DNA from: Aphrophora alni
Lineage: Eukaryota > Arthropoda > Insecta > Hemiptera > Aphrophoridae
NCBI GenBank assembly: GCA_963513935.1
Contig: OY740768.1
Coordinates: 1,994,835 to 2,058,834 of the forward strand
Direction of reading: 5' to 3'
Length of the DNA: 64,000 bases
Shown here: piece by piece, positions 13,188-27,567 of the stretch
Numbering within the stretch: the first letter of the stretch is position 1
How the letters are laid out: each line of letters opens with the position of its first letter
Notes under the pieces: model-generated
Database searches by the model: none
Told to the model about the DNA's origin: nothing
Seen by the model: the letters and a program-made list of their open reading frames with translations, nothing else
Position numbers and translations under genes: made by a program

Positions 13188-14356
13188 GATTGTGAATTTC
13201 ACCACAGTGCTCAACAAGATTGTATCTATATCTATAAAGTATAGTTTATCTTTACTTTACAACCAACCTTTCAATTTCGATAGATTAATGCAGTGACGTA
13301 CATTGGCAGGTGGGTACTTTAAGAAAGAGAGTATTTCCTAATAATCGAAACCTAATAACATTTAACCTAATGCATAAACCGCTGCAGTTCCTTGGTACAT
13401 GATCTTGCAATCTGAATCAACGGCTAATATACCATTACCATACATAATGTCATGAATATGGTAATTGTATACCACATGTTTAATGGAAATTGATAACTGG
13501 ATTCTGTACGTATTGCCGTTATTTCATTTATGTGTTGAATGTTTTCCATACGTAAGTATCAACATTTGCAAATTGACCGAAAATCATTCACAACTCAAAA
13601 CTTACGAAATACTAATTTGTATAACAAGCGTGAAAAATTGCTCATGACGTATCAAGTGCGACAATTACGCACATTAACCGTCCACCGCACCAATTAGTTG
13701 TAACTCCTTTAATTCATTATAATTAAATAATTAACAGCTGGTTACCTAGAATAGTGTTTGGTTAGGCTGAGAAAAGTAATTACGACTTGAATGGGGAGTT
13801 CGGGGGAGTTCAATTACGTTTTTCCTTAGATAACCGCACCATTGGTTAAGACGTACTCTTTGGTTTGAAGTGGTGAAAAGTGAATTTACATCCATTAAAC
13901 ATTGAGGTTATGTTTATATTATATTGGTTGTTATGGCGACAGGTGCAGCTAAAATATTGATAGCCTATTGAAGACAGTTTTGTATGTATAAACACAAATA
14001 TCCCTATTAAGATAAACTAAATTTAACTAAAATTAAAAGTCAAGAATAATTATTAAAAGATAAAACTATTATATATTAAACATCCAGTAATGTTGAAATG
14101 AATATAAAATCATGGGAGATATTTATATAAAATTACTAGGTCTATACTAATTATTATTGTCACAAGTGATTGTAAAACGGGCCTTTGTGAGAATGTTTGT
14201 GTCTGAAACACTGGAAAAGTAAGCTTAATTTGAGTATTTACTATCCAAGGTTAAGATTATTGGATCAAATAATAGGTTACTTTTCATAGGTGGTGATTAT
14301 TTAAGTTTTTTTTAAATACTCACTAATCAAACCTAGGACAGGACTAACCTGATTCA
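13188..14356. other. AT-rich stretch, nothing recognised
   Basis: A 60-codon frame at 13465-13647 has no recognisable features. Nothing else was seen. Confidence 0.5.
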
Positions 14357-14764
14357 TTAGTATCAATGACTACATAAATACTATAAGACACGACATAGGA
14401 TAGGGAAATAGTCTACGCTTTACGGGTGCTGTTCGTCACAAGTTTGACACACAGCTATCAGAAAGCGCTAGCAGCACCTTCTCACTTACTTCCGTCAGCA
14501 TAGTCAGTGTTGTCAGTTCGTGCGCTGAGATAAGCGATTCTCGACCTTCCCTCGCATCTCTGGTCCCATATGTGGCATCAGTGCGTTTTCTCTTACCCGC
14601 CTGAAACATTGTTTGACCGTAAAGCCACCTAGCGCCAGTCACATCAACTTCAGATTGGTCACATCAACGCCACCTAGCGGGTATTGGTCAACTCAAGAAT
14701 AAGCGTAGAATATTTAACATGGCCATGTCGTGTCTTATAGTATTTATGTAGTCATTGTTAGTAT
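14357..14764. mobile_element. Non-autonomous DNA transposon with 7-bp target duplication
   Basis: The element (14364-14757, 394 bp) starts CAATGACTACATAAATAC and ends with the complementary sequence. About 33 bp of TIR are almost perfect, and weaker similarity continues to the 'tctacgctt'/'aagcgtaga' words. It is flanked by identical TTAGTAT copies at 14357-14363 and 14758-14764. The interior is more GC-rich than the surroundings and repeats 'gccacctagcg' twice (about 14622 and 14670). There is no transposase. CA...TG termini resemble hAT ends, but hAT elements make 8-bp duplications, so the superfamily is left open. Confidence 0.88.
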
Positions 14765-15479
14765 TTCTTTTTACAAGAGTTTTAAATAATAAATTTTAAT
14801 GAGATGTTTTGTTATACATTGACCCACAGGAATACGAGGAATTTTACAATATTTTAACTGTTAAATATCCATTTATTAATTTAAAAAATTATGTTTAGAA
14901 AATCTTTCTATGTTTATAAATTACTTAAATTAGACGCTTAAATTATATTCTAGGTATTTTTTTTTCTAGACGTTTTTTTGTGAGTATTGTAATAGAGTCA
15001 TATTATAGATAGTTTTGTCTAACCAATAGAAATACAAATTATATTTTTCCGTCATTTAAAATTAAGAATTATTAGAGCGTTAAGTATTTTTTGTTTTGTT
15101 TGATAAATTATTTTGATTGGACAAATACCATACTTAGGTCGTCTTTATTATCAAAGTTTAAGTGTTTAAAATGAAATTAGTATAAGTCATAGTTTTGTTT
15201 TTTACACGCATTAGTATAAGTTGGATTTTCAAAGGTTGGAGAGTAATGAATCGAAAACATCACATCTTGATCAAGAATAATTAATAATAATCTAAATAGT
15301 AATTATAAAAAACTTTAATTATATAACCTAACAAGATTAATAGCAGAATTGGCTGGAAACAAATTAATATAATTTTTACTTTTTTTAAAGTTTTGACTTA
15401 ATTCTATGAAGAATTTATTTTTTAGGTTTTGTGATGATTAAATAAAAATATCAACTAAAAATTAATGACGTTTCGATTG
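14765..15479. other. AT-rich stretch, nothing recognised
   Basis: No gene, RNA or transposon features were recognised. Confidence 0.5.
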
Positions 15480-16385
15480 AGTGGAATTTTTTTAAATTAT
15501 ACAGAATAAAATTGTTTTGTCGTTAAAACCTGAACATTTCCCGGGAATTCAGTGGAACAAAGAAGTACTTAGCGCCTACGCTCAAAAGTCGTGAAAAGGG
15601 AAATGTTTGAGACAAATACAACGTCGTCTTAAGGGTTGTCAGAGATTAAGTTAAGCAGGGTTGAAGGGATAAATACAAAGTCACTTTCACTTTAGTCATT
15701 TTAAAATAAATAAAACACAAACATTGTATAACAACTTTCTTACTCCAAAATTTTCACAAAATCAAAACAGATTTGATGTTATATAATAAGAACATTAATG
15801 TAGTGAGTATCACAATGCTGAAGGCTTTAATAGATATCGTCTAATTATTTAGTTCCATTATAATACTTTTCGAAAATTATTAAATAAAAAAAAAAACCTT
15901 TATTTTGAACTGAGTTGGTTCGGTTAGGTTAGGTTAGGTTAGGTTAAGCGTTTTTTTTTAGGTTAGGTTAAGCATTATCTTGTTTACCTAGAGACGACAA
16001 AAACAACAAACGATATTCTGATTCCTGAGACGATGAAACGTGAAAATCATTCAAAAAAAGATGTTGACTTACTTAGCAAGTATCAAGGTTACATTATACT
16101 GTACTTTGAGCATAATTGGTAATATTAAATCAGACGTTAAACTCTCTGGGGAAATGTGATAATAACGCACTTAGTTACTTGTAATTCTGAGATGATGAGA
16201 TTGTGATCAATTTATATAGATATATATATAATGGATGGTAATGATGTAGAAGGTAAGTGAATAATTATAATATAGATAATGAGTGGTGGGGGAGGAGAGG
16301 AGGTTGTACAATAGAACATTACCAAGACTTATGTGGAGGGAATCTATCTTTTGTTCCATGAGTACGGATTACAAGAGTCTTATAC
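15480..16385 (-). repeat. Dispersed repeat family A, longest copy
   Basis: The reverse complement matches 2385-2690 at its 15480-15775 end and the first 145 bp of the window at its 16190-16385 end. The repeat is therefore at least about 900 bp long. It carries an interstitial TTAGG array (15921-15971) in its centre, which the shorter copies lack. No coding frame is visible. The far boundary coincides with 'gactcttgtaatccgtac' on the minus strand. Confidence 0.75.
15921..15971 (+). repeat. Interstitial TTAGG telomere-type array
   Basis: Four to five GGTTA units run from 15921, then AAGCGTTTTTTTTTA, then GGTTAGGTTAAGC. TTAGG is the ancestral arthropod telomere repeat. The array is short and lies inside repeat family A. 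The trailing 'aggttaagcgttt' is also found after the array at 54801. Confidence 0.8.
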
Positions 16386-16899
16386 AGGTTTGAGAGCTCT
16401 TGTAGAAGGAACAAAGAGGGGAGATCATGTAGAGTTACTTTATATTTCACCATATGGTCTTTTATCAAACTAAAATCTCAGTAAATAGAGATACGTTTTC
16501 AATACTTAATTAAAGTTTAATTTTTATTAATCTGATATTTTTTTAAGCAATATTTTCGTTTATTACATAATAATTATCAAATTTTCTATTTCATTTTTAC
16601 GGCATTTTATATTTTTCTAATTTAAACTTCGTAGATGTTTATATATTAAATAATCTCCACTCACTTCCCTAGTATTAGTGCTTTACCACTTTCTGACTTC
16701 GATACTGTATGAAGGAGCCTCTCTCGCTACACTAGTATCAGTAAGATATACGAATATCACATTTTATTCAGAAGTTAAAGTTCGAAATTACTGTTTCCAT
16801 AATAACTTTGCTGTTTTTCATCGTAGAGATGTGGGGTGGTGACACTTTTACTCTTTTAACCTGCAAATTGTTATCTATTTTAGGATGTTATAAGTTGAA
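16386..16899. other. AT-rich stretch, nothing recognised
   Basis: No supported features. Confidence 0.5.
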
Positions 16900-17310
16900 T
16901 AACACAACTCCTCTTCTTTTATTCTCATATCCCCATAACACTTATAATCTGTAATCATCTCTTTTTGAAGAATATTCTATTATTCTTTTCTTATCTTGCA
17001 CTCTTATCGTCTTCTTCTCTCTTAATCTTGTACTGTTAGCCTCATGTTATCATACCAACTCAATTTCTCCTCTAACTTCCTCTTTCCATCTTGTCTTTTC
17101 TTCCTATATGTCCTCTTAAACACTTATCACCATTTAATCTACTCTTCTTGATGAATATTCTGTTATTCTTTTCTTATCTTGTACTCTTATCCTCATGTCC
17201 GGTAACTTTCCTATATTCTTGCGTGCTTTCCCTCTTCCCATTTTGTGTTTTTCACCGCTTGCCTTCTTGTCCTCTTTCCACTCATTTTTACAGATTTAAA
17301 ACTACCTTAA
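16900..17310 (+). repeat. Pyrimidine-rich tract with an internal duplication
   Basis: The plus strand is strongly C/T-biased for about 400 bp. Within it, about 16936-17015 and 17120-17200 are imperfect direct copies sharing 'gaatattct', 'ttattcttttcttatcttg' and 'actcttatc'. The 75-codon frame at 17091-17318 (rich in Leu, Phe, Ser and Pro) follows from this composition and is not convincing as a gene. Confidence 0.65.
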
Positions 17311-19660
17311 TTCTTTAGATATTACTGCAAGTATTCTCTTACAACAAAATGTGACGAGAATATAAAATATCCTAATTTATTGGCAATGTGGTCGCAGATG
17401 TGATTCGATATACATATGTTTTTTTTTTTTTTTTACACAAGAGAAACATTGCGAAACAAACACAAATTGTAATGGGTCAAAGGTAAATGCTTCAAATGAA
17501 ATGCTTCATCATTGTACATGTTAGGGTGAAACAATTCATTTATATACGATTGCACACCTGAGGGATATTTTATGTTGTTAGGTTTACTAACATGTAACAG
17601 GGACAGAACGTCGGACTTGGGTTGTTAGTTATTAATTCCATTTACAAAACAAACAATACACGGAAAAGTTAGATAAATGCAATTTGAAACAGAATTAAAG
17701 ATTATTTGGTAAACATCATAATATATGTTGGAACGGCATAGTAAAAATCAACATTAAATACAAAATTTAAAGTAAATCGATATCAATGCTGATCGATATA
17801 CAGATAATTCGATGTATATAACCGAATGATTCTTAGAACAAGTGAAATAAATTTTATATATGTATCTCTAAGGAACTATAAAGACTCTTTCTAAAATTTA
17901 GTTTATAAAATGTTTAATTTGCATTAAAGAACATGTTCGATGAATTATTTTGGTGTTTATTGTATGCTTCTCTGTCATGGAAATTAAAAATTACAAGTTC
18001 ATAAGGAAAATAAATGTAAGAGTTTTGTATTTTATAAGATTATACATCTCACTCTGACAGAGTAGGTTGGATTATGATATTTTTTGGGGGGAGTAACTTA
18101 TGGTTCTTTTAGTTCAAAAGAGTTTTGTAAGAACCATTTCTATATGAGGTGAGAGAACCACTTAGGCTTTTGTTTGGAAGATTGGAGGTTCTACCGTTAA
18201 GGCAACTTTAATTAATGTGATGTTTCAAAACATAAATGTCGAGTTTTGAGGTCAAGAGAGCCCAAAAAATTATTTTTGAAGTTATGTCTCCTCTAGAGTT
18301 CAAACTCGTATACCGATTACAATCAAATTTTGTATTTGTGCTCTTTTTGGCCATATCTCGCAATGTTTTTGGATTTTTTTTTTCGATAACTCAAATTTTG
18401 GATGTGGGTAACAAAAAAACGATTTTATTTAAATTTACTCAAATGTACCCTCTAAAGTCCTAAACAAAACTAATTATTTTGCTGTCTCTCCAAAAATGCT
18501 GATTCACGATTTAAAAAATCAGCTCTATTGACTTTATTGTCTGATAAAGATTGTATTCACAGTAACCATAACACAGACACACCTGGTTTTTTTAACGTCG
18601 TTATGTTTAGTATCAGTCCTCGAGAGCAACGCTTTCATTTTATTCCCCTCTCGATCAGGTAAAGAGGTAAAACAAAAATATATATCCTATCAATTAATAC
18701 ACGTCTCGCCTATAGGCCTATATTTGTTACAGGCTACACAAAAATTTAAAAAAAATAATTTTCTGTAAATCTAAAATAAATCAAAGAACGTTTCTAAAAT
18801 TTATTCTAAAGGAAGAAGCAAGATTCAGTCTGGAAGAAAAATATCTCCACATTTTAGTTTAATTCCAGCTTGTTGAATAGGAAAAGTATAGATTTCCCTT
18901 GGGTTCTGGAACCGAACAATCCCTAACAGAAAACCTTACGTTAGCATTCTCTTAAAATATGTGTAAAATTTCTAACAATTTTGGTTCTTATGGCTATTAT
19001 ATATTTATTTTATTGATTTACAATATTCAAATATTTGGATAAGACTATTCCAATTTAAGCATGTTTCTTTAATCATTTAAATTTTTACTTCGTAAGAGTG
19101 GTAAACATGTTATACGTAATTTTATGATTTCGAAAGTATAATGTTTGGGGTAAATTACAATTTTTGAAGACGGTGTCAACAAACTAAAAATCTGATCTTA
19201 TACTGGTATGATTCTTCTAAAATGTAAATGGTAGATGGTTAAAATGACAAGTGAATATCAGATCTAATGTAAGAGATTGTGATCTTATAAAGTTTAATTT
19301 ATATAAAGTGAACAAACAGTTGTCCTCAATCATATATAGAGAGGTTGACGACAAATATGGAGACTGGTAAAAAATATAAAAGACAAATTCATTGAAACCG
19401 AGGGTAGACAACGAGTATTCCCCGTCTATCCGTCAATAAAACATTATAACTTAGGAAATAGATAAATTATTGAGTTCAGATTTGGTAAGCGATTTTTTAT
19501 TTAACGGTTTGCAAGTGTACCAAAAACAAAGATTTTGTTTTATTTGGTTAAACATTTACTTTAGTTTGGGCGAAGTATTGACCCTTTACTTCAAACATCA
19601 GGGCAAAGTATTGACCCTCTTTATATTTGGTTCTTTTAATTCATCCATCGCAAGATTAAC
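17311..19660. other. AT-rich stretch, nothing recognised
   Basis: About 2.3 kb. It contains poly-T runs (about 17420) and a G6 near 18082. The 75-codon frame at 18236-18463 has no recognisable domain. Confidence 0.5.
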
Positions 19661-19893
19661 AGATGTTGAAATTGTTCATGCATCTGTCCTAGTAATAAAT
19701 TAATGAAGGTCATTTAACTATAGTTAGATTCTATGATTTGTGTTCAACATAATGCTTTATTAAACAAAACTAATTGAATTGCATCTGTGCGTCACAGGTT
19801 AAATATGGTTAATAAATAACAGATATTGCAAATTATTAATTGAAGCTTTGCATGAAATAGCCGTGATAAATGTAGCAGAGGTTATTGGTCACT
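19661..19893 (+). repeat. Direct duplication, upstream copy
   Basis: About 230 bp repeated at 20178-20404 in the same orientation. Long identical blocks include 'gcatctgtgcgtcacaggtt' and 'gaagctttgcatgaaatagc'. The copies differ by small indels; for example, this one has 'aaatatgg' after the cacaggtt word, absent downstream. Confidence 0.9.
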
Positions 19894-20177
19894 AAATATA
19901 ATTCTCTAGAGTCCATTATCGGTTCTAACATACCTCGAAAGATTTTACTTTCCAAAGTGTTTAGGTGTCTCAGTAAGCACCCATATTTCAGATACATAAA
20001 GAATTTACTTTAGTCTTAGTTTGTTTTTCTGGTGCGAATCAAGATTTCTATCATGGTAAAATAAATTTTGTTGGCCAAACAAATTCCTCTCCTCATTTCT
20101 AGTTCTTCCGATTTATCCTTTCCAACGTTAACTCCCTGATTCATCAATTAGTTTCATTAATTTTTATAAACAATACC

Positions 20178-20404
20178 AGATGTCGAAATTGTGAATGCGT
20201 CTCTCTTAGTAATAAATCAATGAAGGACATTTAACTAAAGTTAGTTTCTATGATTTGTGTTCAACATAATGTTGTACAATAATTAAACAAAACCAATTGA
20301 TTTGCATCTGTGCGTCACAGGTTAATAAATAACAGAAATTGCAAATTATTAATTGAAGCTTTGCATGAAATAGCCGTGATAAATGTAGCAGAGGTTATTG
20401 GTCA
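20178..20404 (+). repeat. Direct duplication, downstream copy
   Basis: Partner of 19661-19893, about 515 bp downstream. No terminal structures or target duplications are apparent, so it may be a segmental tandem duplication with 284 bp of unique spacer rather than a transposon. Confidence 0.9.
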
Positions 20405-22059
20405 ATAATAGGACATACAAAAGTGAATGCTTTCAGTTGTAAAACGTACAAGTTGGTAGATTCAATGTTTTAAAATAAGCTCCATACACTCCATTCGTGT
20501 TAGCAAGTTGGCAATGCATGACAGAACTCGCACTTGTATATATTTTAATAATATTTCCATATTAGGCAAGCTGCTTACATGCCGACTTTATCAGATATAA
20601 TTTTCGTTTCGCCAACTTTGCTGATATTATACTCTCGGTCAAAAGTAATATATTTGTTACAAATCTTGTTTTGCTAGACACAAGGACTTCGTTTGTCTCA
20701 AATATGACTTTAAAATATCCAATTACTTAGAATATTTCAAAAATACATCCATAACGTTGCAAAATGGGTCTCCCAAATAAATATTTCACTTAAGTCCTAT
20801 ATATAATTTACATATTTAGTTTACAATTTTAAAATGAGCCTTGAATGTTAAAAAATGAAACCAATAATATTAAATTCATAGATAACAGTAGGTTTCTCAA
20901 GATACAGACAACTTGGGGTTGAAACCAGGTCTAAACCAAAAGGACTGAGTTAATATCCCTCCATTAGCTTAGCTTTAGATCTTGTTAGAGGTTCTTGTGG
21001 AACACCCTCTAAAAACCATTAGGATTCTTTTTAACTTTATTTTATCAAATCTTATTGCCCTACGTTTATGTTTATCTCTGTACTGTTTATTTTATCACAT
21101 AATCGTAATATTTGGTGTAACATTTGCTATGGAATGAGTCAACAAATACATTTTCATCGATACATTTTGGGAACCCCTGAGTCGAAAAAAGAAGTTTTAG
21201 AAAATTATATAAATATTTTGGCCTTGTCTCTGAGATATTTCCATTTGATTGATAACTCGAAATTTGGGGTTCCAGTTACAAGATTCAAACATAAAATTCC
21301 ACGTAAACGAATTGGATCAAATTTAGTAAATACGTAGCTATTAAATTATCATAATATCTTCCAGAATGCCGGTTATCGAATTATTGTCGACGAAACCGAA
21401 AGGTCGGTCATAGAGTTGTTATAAAATACATAATTTTTCAAAATCCACTACACCAATTTTATTTAAATGTTGATGAAAACCAACGACTCAAATTCTTGTG
21501 CAGACTTGTAAATACAAATATTACAGTTTCTCGAGCTCAGCCATTAAAAGCTTAGACAATATTTAAAAATATAAATATTTTTAAAGACTGCGTTCATTTT
21601 CACTATTTACCTAACAACTACAGAACTGACAAATATTTTTGTTTTATTTGGTTCCGAGTATAATTTATTCAATTTGTACGCATCTACAATACAACGAAAG
21701 TAGACCTACATTTTGGAAACTAGTAAAATGTATTTGCTTCATACATAAACATTGACATCCCTATAAATAAACATAATAAGATTAAGTAAACACGATACAC
21801 AGCATACATTTATCTATAGGGTGTTACAAAAAACCTCAGCACTGTAGGCCTATACATTTTTGGATTTTACACATCAAAAAGAACAAAACTAAAATATTTC
21901 CTTATTCGCCTTCGTTTAGTCGATATCCCTAATGATAACAACCCCACTTGTGTTTAATTTATACATAATTACGGGGGATACGTAACGTCAGGAAAGTAAT
22001 TATTATATATATATGAGGTTCACAAACTCACTCTACTGGATTAGACCTACGTCATCTAC
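20405..22059. other. AT-rich stretch, nothing recognised
   Basis: Contains an 89-codon frame (21068-21337) without recognisable domains and a 'atagggtgttacaaaaa' word at about 21818 typical of transposon ends, whose partner was not found. Confidence 0.45.
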
Positions 22060-22510
22060 TACAGTCTGTATGAAGTAACCTGTCTCCTGACCCTTCGACT
22101 ACCTGGGACAGGCCCGGGCCATTCACGTCGCCCGCAGTTGTTTACATAAAAAAATAAGATCAACGATACTAAACAAGGGCAAATTTGTAATTTCATTGTC
22201 ATATTGTTACATAAAACCAACTTTATTATTACAAGATTTAAACAGACTACTTCTATATTTCTTATTACCTCTATATTGTTAGTTTTTATCAAATTTGCCC
22301 TTGTTTAGTATCGTTGATCTTATTTTTTTATGTACTTTTCAAATATTTGATAACATTTCGGAAATTATGATTTAGGTAAAAAAGTTACTTAAGCTAGTGG
22401 GGAAGCTTATAGGCGACTAATTAGGTAAACAACTGCGGGCGACGTGAATGGCCCGGGCCTGTCCCAGGTAGTCGAAGGGTCAGGAGACAGGTTACTTCAT
22501 ACAGACTGTA
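22060..22510. mobile_element. Tc1/mariner-like element with long TIRs and an asymmetric 92-bp segment
   Basis: The element (22062-22508) is flanked by TA on both sides and starts CAGTCTGTATGAAGTAACC, with its exact inverted copy at the right end. The outer 82 bp of the arms appear identical and are unusually GC-rich ('gggacaggcccgggcc'). A further 44 bp of arm ('aagatcaacgatactaaac') is contiguous on the left (about 22144-22187) but on the right (22288-22333) is separated from the outer part by about 92 bp (22334-22424). A 'tac' microhomology at the breakpoints fits deletion from the left arm. There is no ORF of interest; the 77-codon minus-strand frame simply crosses the arm. Confidence 0.88.
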
Positions 22511-23675
22511 ATACAATGAAGCATTTCCTACAAAAATCCAACTTTTTGAAATTACATTTAAAAGGATCTTTTTGTATTACCAGTACCATGACGACGTCCA
22601 TCAACTTGTTTTAATTTTATTGCAACATACGAATACAAAATAAATAATGAAGGACCTGGTCATTATTATAAAAATAAAAACTCATTACATTGTATAAAGT
22701 GTGAGAGGGAGTACATAAACATTGTTTTAACTCTTCCCCTTGCAATGTTGATTCTAGTTGTTTATATTTTACACACAATGTTAATATTCAGAATAATAAC
22801 ATGACTGTTACAAGTGTGACGGTACATTGAAATAGCTCTTTGCAGTAACGTTGGTTAAACCTCATCTAGGCTTGCTGCCAAAATCAAATTTACTAAGTTA
22901 AAAACTTTCGATTTTTATTCTGAATTACCTGTACTCTTACTTACATATGTATAGTATAGAGAGAGTAATGTGATTTGTCAAAAACAAATGTCGAATTTTC
23001 CCGGTGATGGTTTTGAGATTAATTGCCTCGTTATCATCTATCGTCGTGAGTTATTTTGTTTTAACAGATTTTTTTTTCTTCAACTTTTGGTAAAACGTGC
23101 AAATTGAAATAATCGTAAGGTAAGTTATTTTAGACAGATTTTTGTTTGCCAATTAGTGCGAAATATATATTTTCTTGATGTTTAAGAGCATAAAATATTT
23201 CATTCATCGTTGTTTTATATAAAAAAAAAGGAAGACAAAAACAACGACAAAACACCCTAGCCTTGGAACACACTAGTGTCAGAGTGGGAAGATAAAAAGA
23301 CTGTCAGGATAAGGAAATATGAAAGAGAAGGATCTAACCTTCTAGAAATCATGCTAGAACCTCTCGCGATTCTACACACGTACAAACTATGAATGAGCCC
23401 TGAAGGAAACAAATAACCAGTCGATGGTAACACCACAACTATTTTCGACCTTAATTTATTTGAAACTTAATGCGGGTAAATTATTCATTTCATACAATTA
23501 AAGGATTTTATTTAAAACTTTTAATCTGCCACTAATGACTCAATTATAAATGGGTTTTGACAAATAACTCCAGGATAACACCGAGGTGAGACTAATAACA
23601 AACAAACATTTAAATAGGATTCTCTCATACTGAACTGATTGTATTTAAGTATCCATGCAAGTCACGACATTAAGC
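22511..23675. other. AT-rich stretch, nothing recognised
   Basis: A weak resemblance of 23265-23420 to dispersed repeat family C was noted ('ggatctaacc') but is not firm. No gene was seen. Confidence 0.45.
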
Positions 23676-23780
23676 CCATCATTAGATGTAAGGGTGTGTT
23701 TTTGTTGAGCATCAGATAGCAAGACATATATTATAAGGTATTATCAACCATTAGTATGTTAGGGTTTCTTGTACTCTCTT
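23676..23780 (+). repeat. Dispersed repeat family D, copy 1
   Basis: Similar to 24880-24985: 'cattagatgtaaggg', 'gtttttgttg', 'aaggtatta' and 'ttaggg' occur in the same order and spacing. Diverged; class unknown. Confidence 0.6.
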
Positions 23781-24879
23781 GTTCCCTTGCATTTAATTAT
23801 GTTGTCTTTAAACTATGCACACTCGAGGAAATCAATTTTCTTAATATTTGATTTCAAAGGGAAAAACCCGTAAATCTTAACTTATTTATTTACTGAATTA
23901 TATCGTAAATGTATATTAATATTCAAACAACTGGAGTAATTTATTTATCTCTTCTCATTGGCTTATCTAACACAATACTTAACTAGGCAACATACCCACT
24001 ATTGGTTGTTGAACCATTTGGTGATAGGCTGATTAGTATATATGGTCTACGGCTCTCGTTCATGATGATCCGCGTCCATGGTCTCGTGGCCGTATAGTTG
24101 ACACTCTGAGGATGGTAAAACTCGGATGGGGTGAAAGTGAGCAGGCAGATAGTTGTGCCCGATCACTATAACTATAATTAAGATATCGTTTTACAGAACG
24201 TTTTACTAATTTTTTTTTTTTTAATCTTAAAATTTTTCACCTGAAGCTTTCAAAATGGGGGCCAGTAATATTTTTTGTTTCTTTGTCATTTAACTTTAAA
24301 TATTGTAAGTGCAAAACTACACACTAATAATGTAAAACTAAAACATAATTAGTGAAAAAAACCACGCAAAATGGCGGACAGGTTTTTAACATGAACTTTT
24401 ATGTTTTTGTGTAATACATTTGACAAAATATTTTATAATCATCTTGTATTATATCACAACACATAATACAATTAATTGTCTGTTTCAATTTGTTACAGCT
24501 CCATGATAACCTAACTCGCAAACAGATGTACACACGCACATACTTTCTGTCCTTCAAGAAGTGTGTTTCTCATGATTTATGGGAACTTTATGGAACTTAA
24601 AATGTATTCTCGTAACAAAAAAAGGATAATAACATAATCAGTGAAACATTGTCTTGTTAGAAAAATTGTACAGTAATCGTTTCATTACTAATTTGCCTCA
24701 AATTTGTGTCAATATATTTAAGTAAAGATAACAATTTAAACGGCTTTTAACGACTCAAATTATGATTCTTTGGCGTTCACTGATAATGGTTGTGGTTGTG
24801 TGGTGGGATACAATAATTACCCAAGTACTAATATTCTCTCTTATTGTTGATGTAGTCAGGTAAATCAAGACACAAAGAG
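23781..24879. other. AT-rich stretch, nothing recognised
   Basis: A less AT-rich patch at 24040-24170 stands out but encodes nothing recognisable. Confidence 0.45.
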
Positions 24880-24985
24880 CTCCATTAGATGTAAGGGAGG
24901 GTTTTTGTTGTGAATGCCATTAGCAAGAGAGTAATTGTTAGATCCTTTAACAAGGTATTACAACATCTTAGGGACCCTTGTCCTG
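24880..24985 (+). repeat. Dispersed repeat family D, copy 2
   Basis: Partner of 23676-23780, same strand, 1.2 kb downstream. It precedes the decayed mariner transposase. Confidence 0.6.
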
Positions 24986-25034
24986 TGGGTAATTAGGTTC
25001 ATCTCTTTATAACATTACCGAGTCTCTGTTGGTT

Positions 25035-25510
25035 AGTTTCTTCTGCAGAAGGACGTTTTTAAGTTTTTTCCGGCCACAAAGAATGTCAACAATAGTCAGA
25101 CTGTAAGGAGAAGTGTTCTTTGCCCGTTGGATCTTCACATTCTACCAAATTGGACCTTTATGTTCAGTTCAATACACAACCAAGTTCACAAGGAGCTTGA
25201 TGAGAGTAGGAAGTCAGTGATTAACCAAAATATTAATCAGATGCGGTGAGTTAGAAGGTGTGTTATCTTGATGCAAATTCATAAAGCCGATAGTTTCCGT
25301 CGCTTTGTTTCGTTGTATGAACTCGTAATGCACAACTTTAACAGGAGTCAACTATTAATATCTCTTTCGCGGTTTGGTGTACAGTACATGCCTGACTTTT
25401 TGGTTTATTGGTTGTTTCTACTGTGACGACTGCCTTTTGGTTTTTGGGTCGTATCAGTAAATCTAGGACTCATCACGAGTGAACAAGACGTCCACTGCGT
25501 TGCAGATTCG
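25035..25510 (-). pseudogene. Decayed mariner transposase (C-terminal two thirds)
   Basis: On the minus strand, conceptual translation gives, in mariner order, DVLFTRDES followed by a stop, then YDPKTKRQSS (about 25425-25492), VVHYEFIQRNK (about 25300-25335), LHQDNTPSNSPHL (25239-25276) and PYSLTIVD...KKLKN (about 25050-25111). In intact mariner transposases these correspond to the first catalytic Asp region (GDE.W), DPETKRQS, the HHEF-like segment, the second catalytic Asp (LHxDNAPxH) and PPYSPDLAPxDF...PKLK. Several in-frame stops and at least one frameshift are present, and the Trp after DES is a stop, so it cannot be active. No N-terminal DNA-binding part or TIRs were identified; decay may extend upstream to about 25700. 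Confidence 0.85.

Positions 25511-27567
<2,057 letters not shown>

Noticed and set aside
14436..14642. 68-codon minus-strand frame inside the 394-bp transposon
   Set aside because: No transposase or other motif; explained by the GC-rich interior.
21068..21337. 89-codon plus-strand frame
   Set aside because: No domain or similarity recognised; length is within chance expectation for the window.
22059..22292. 77-codon minus-strand frame
   Set aside because: It simply crosses the GC-rich arm of the inverted-repeat transposon.
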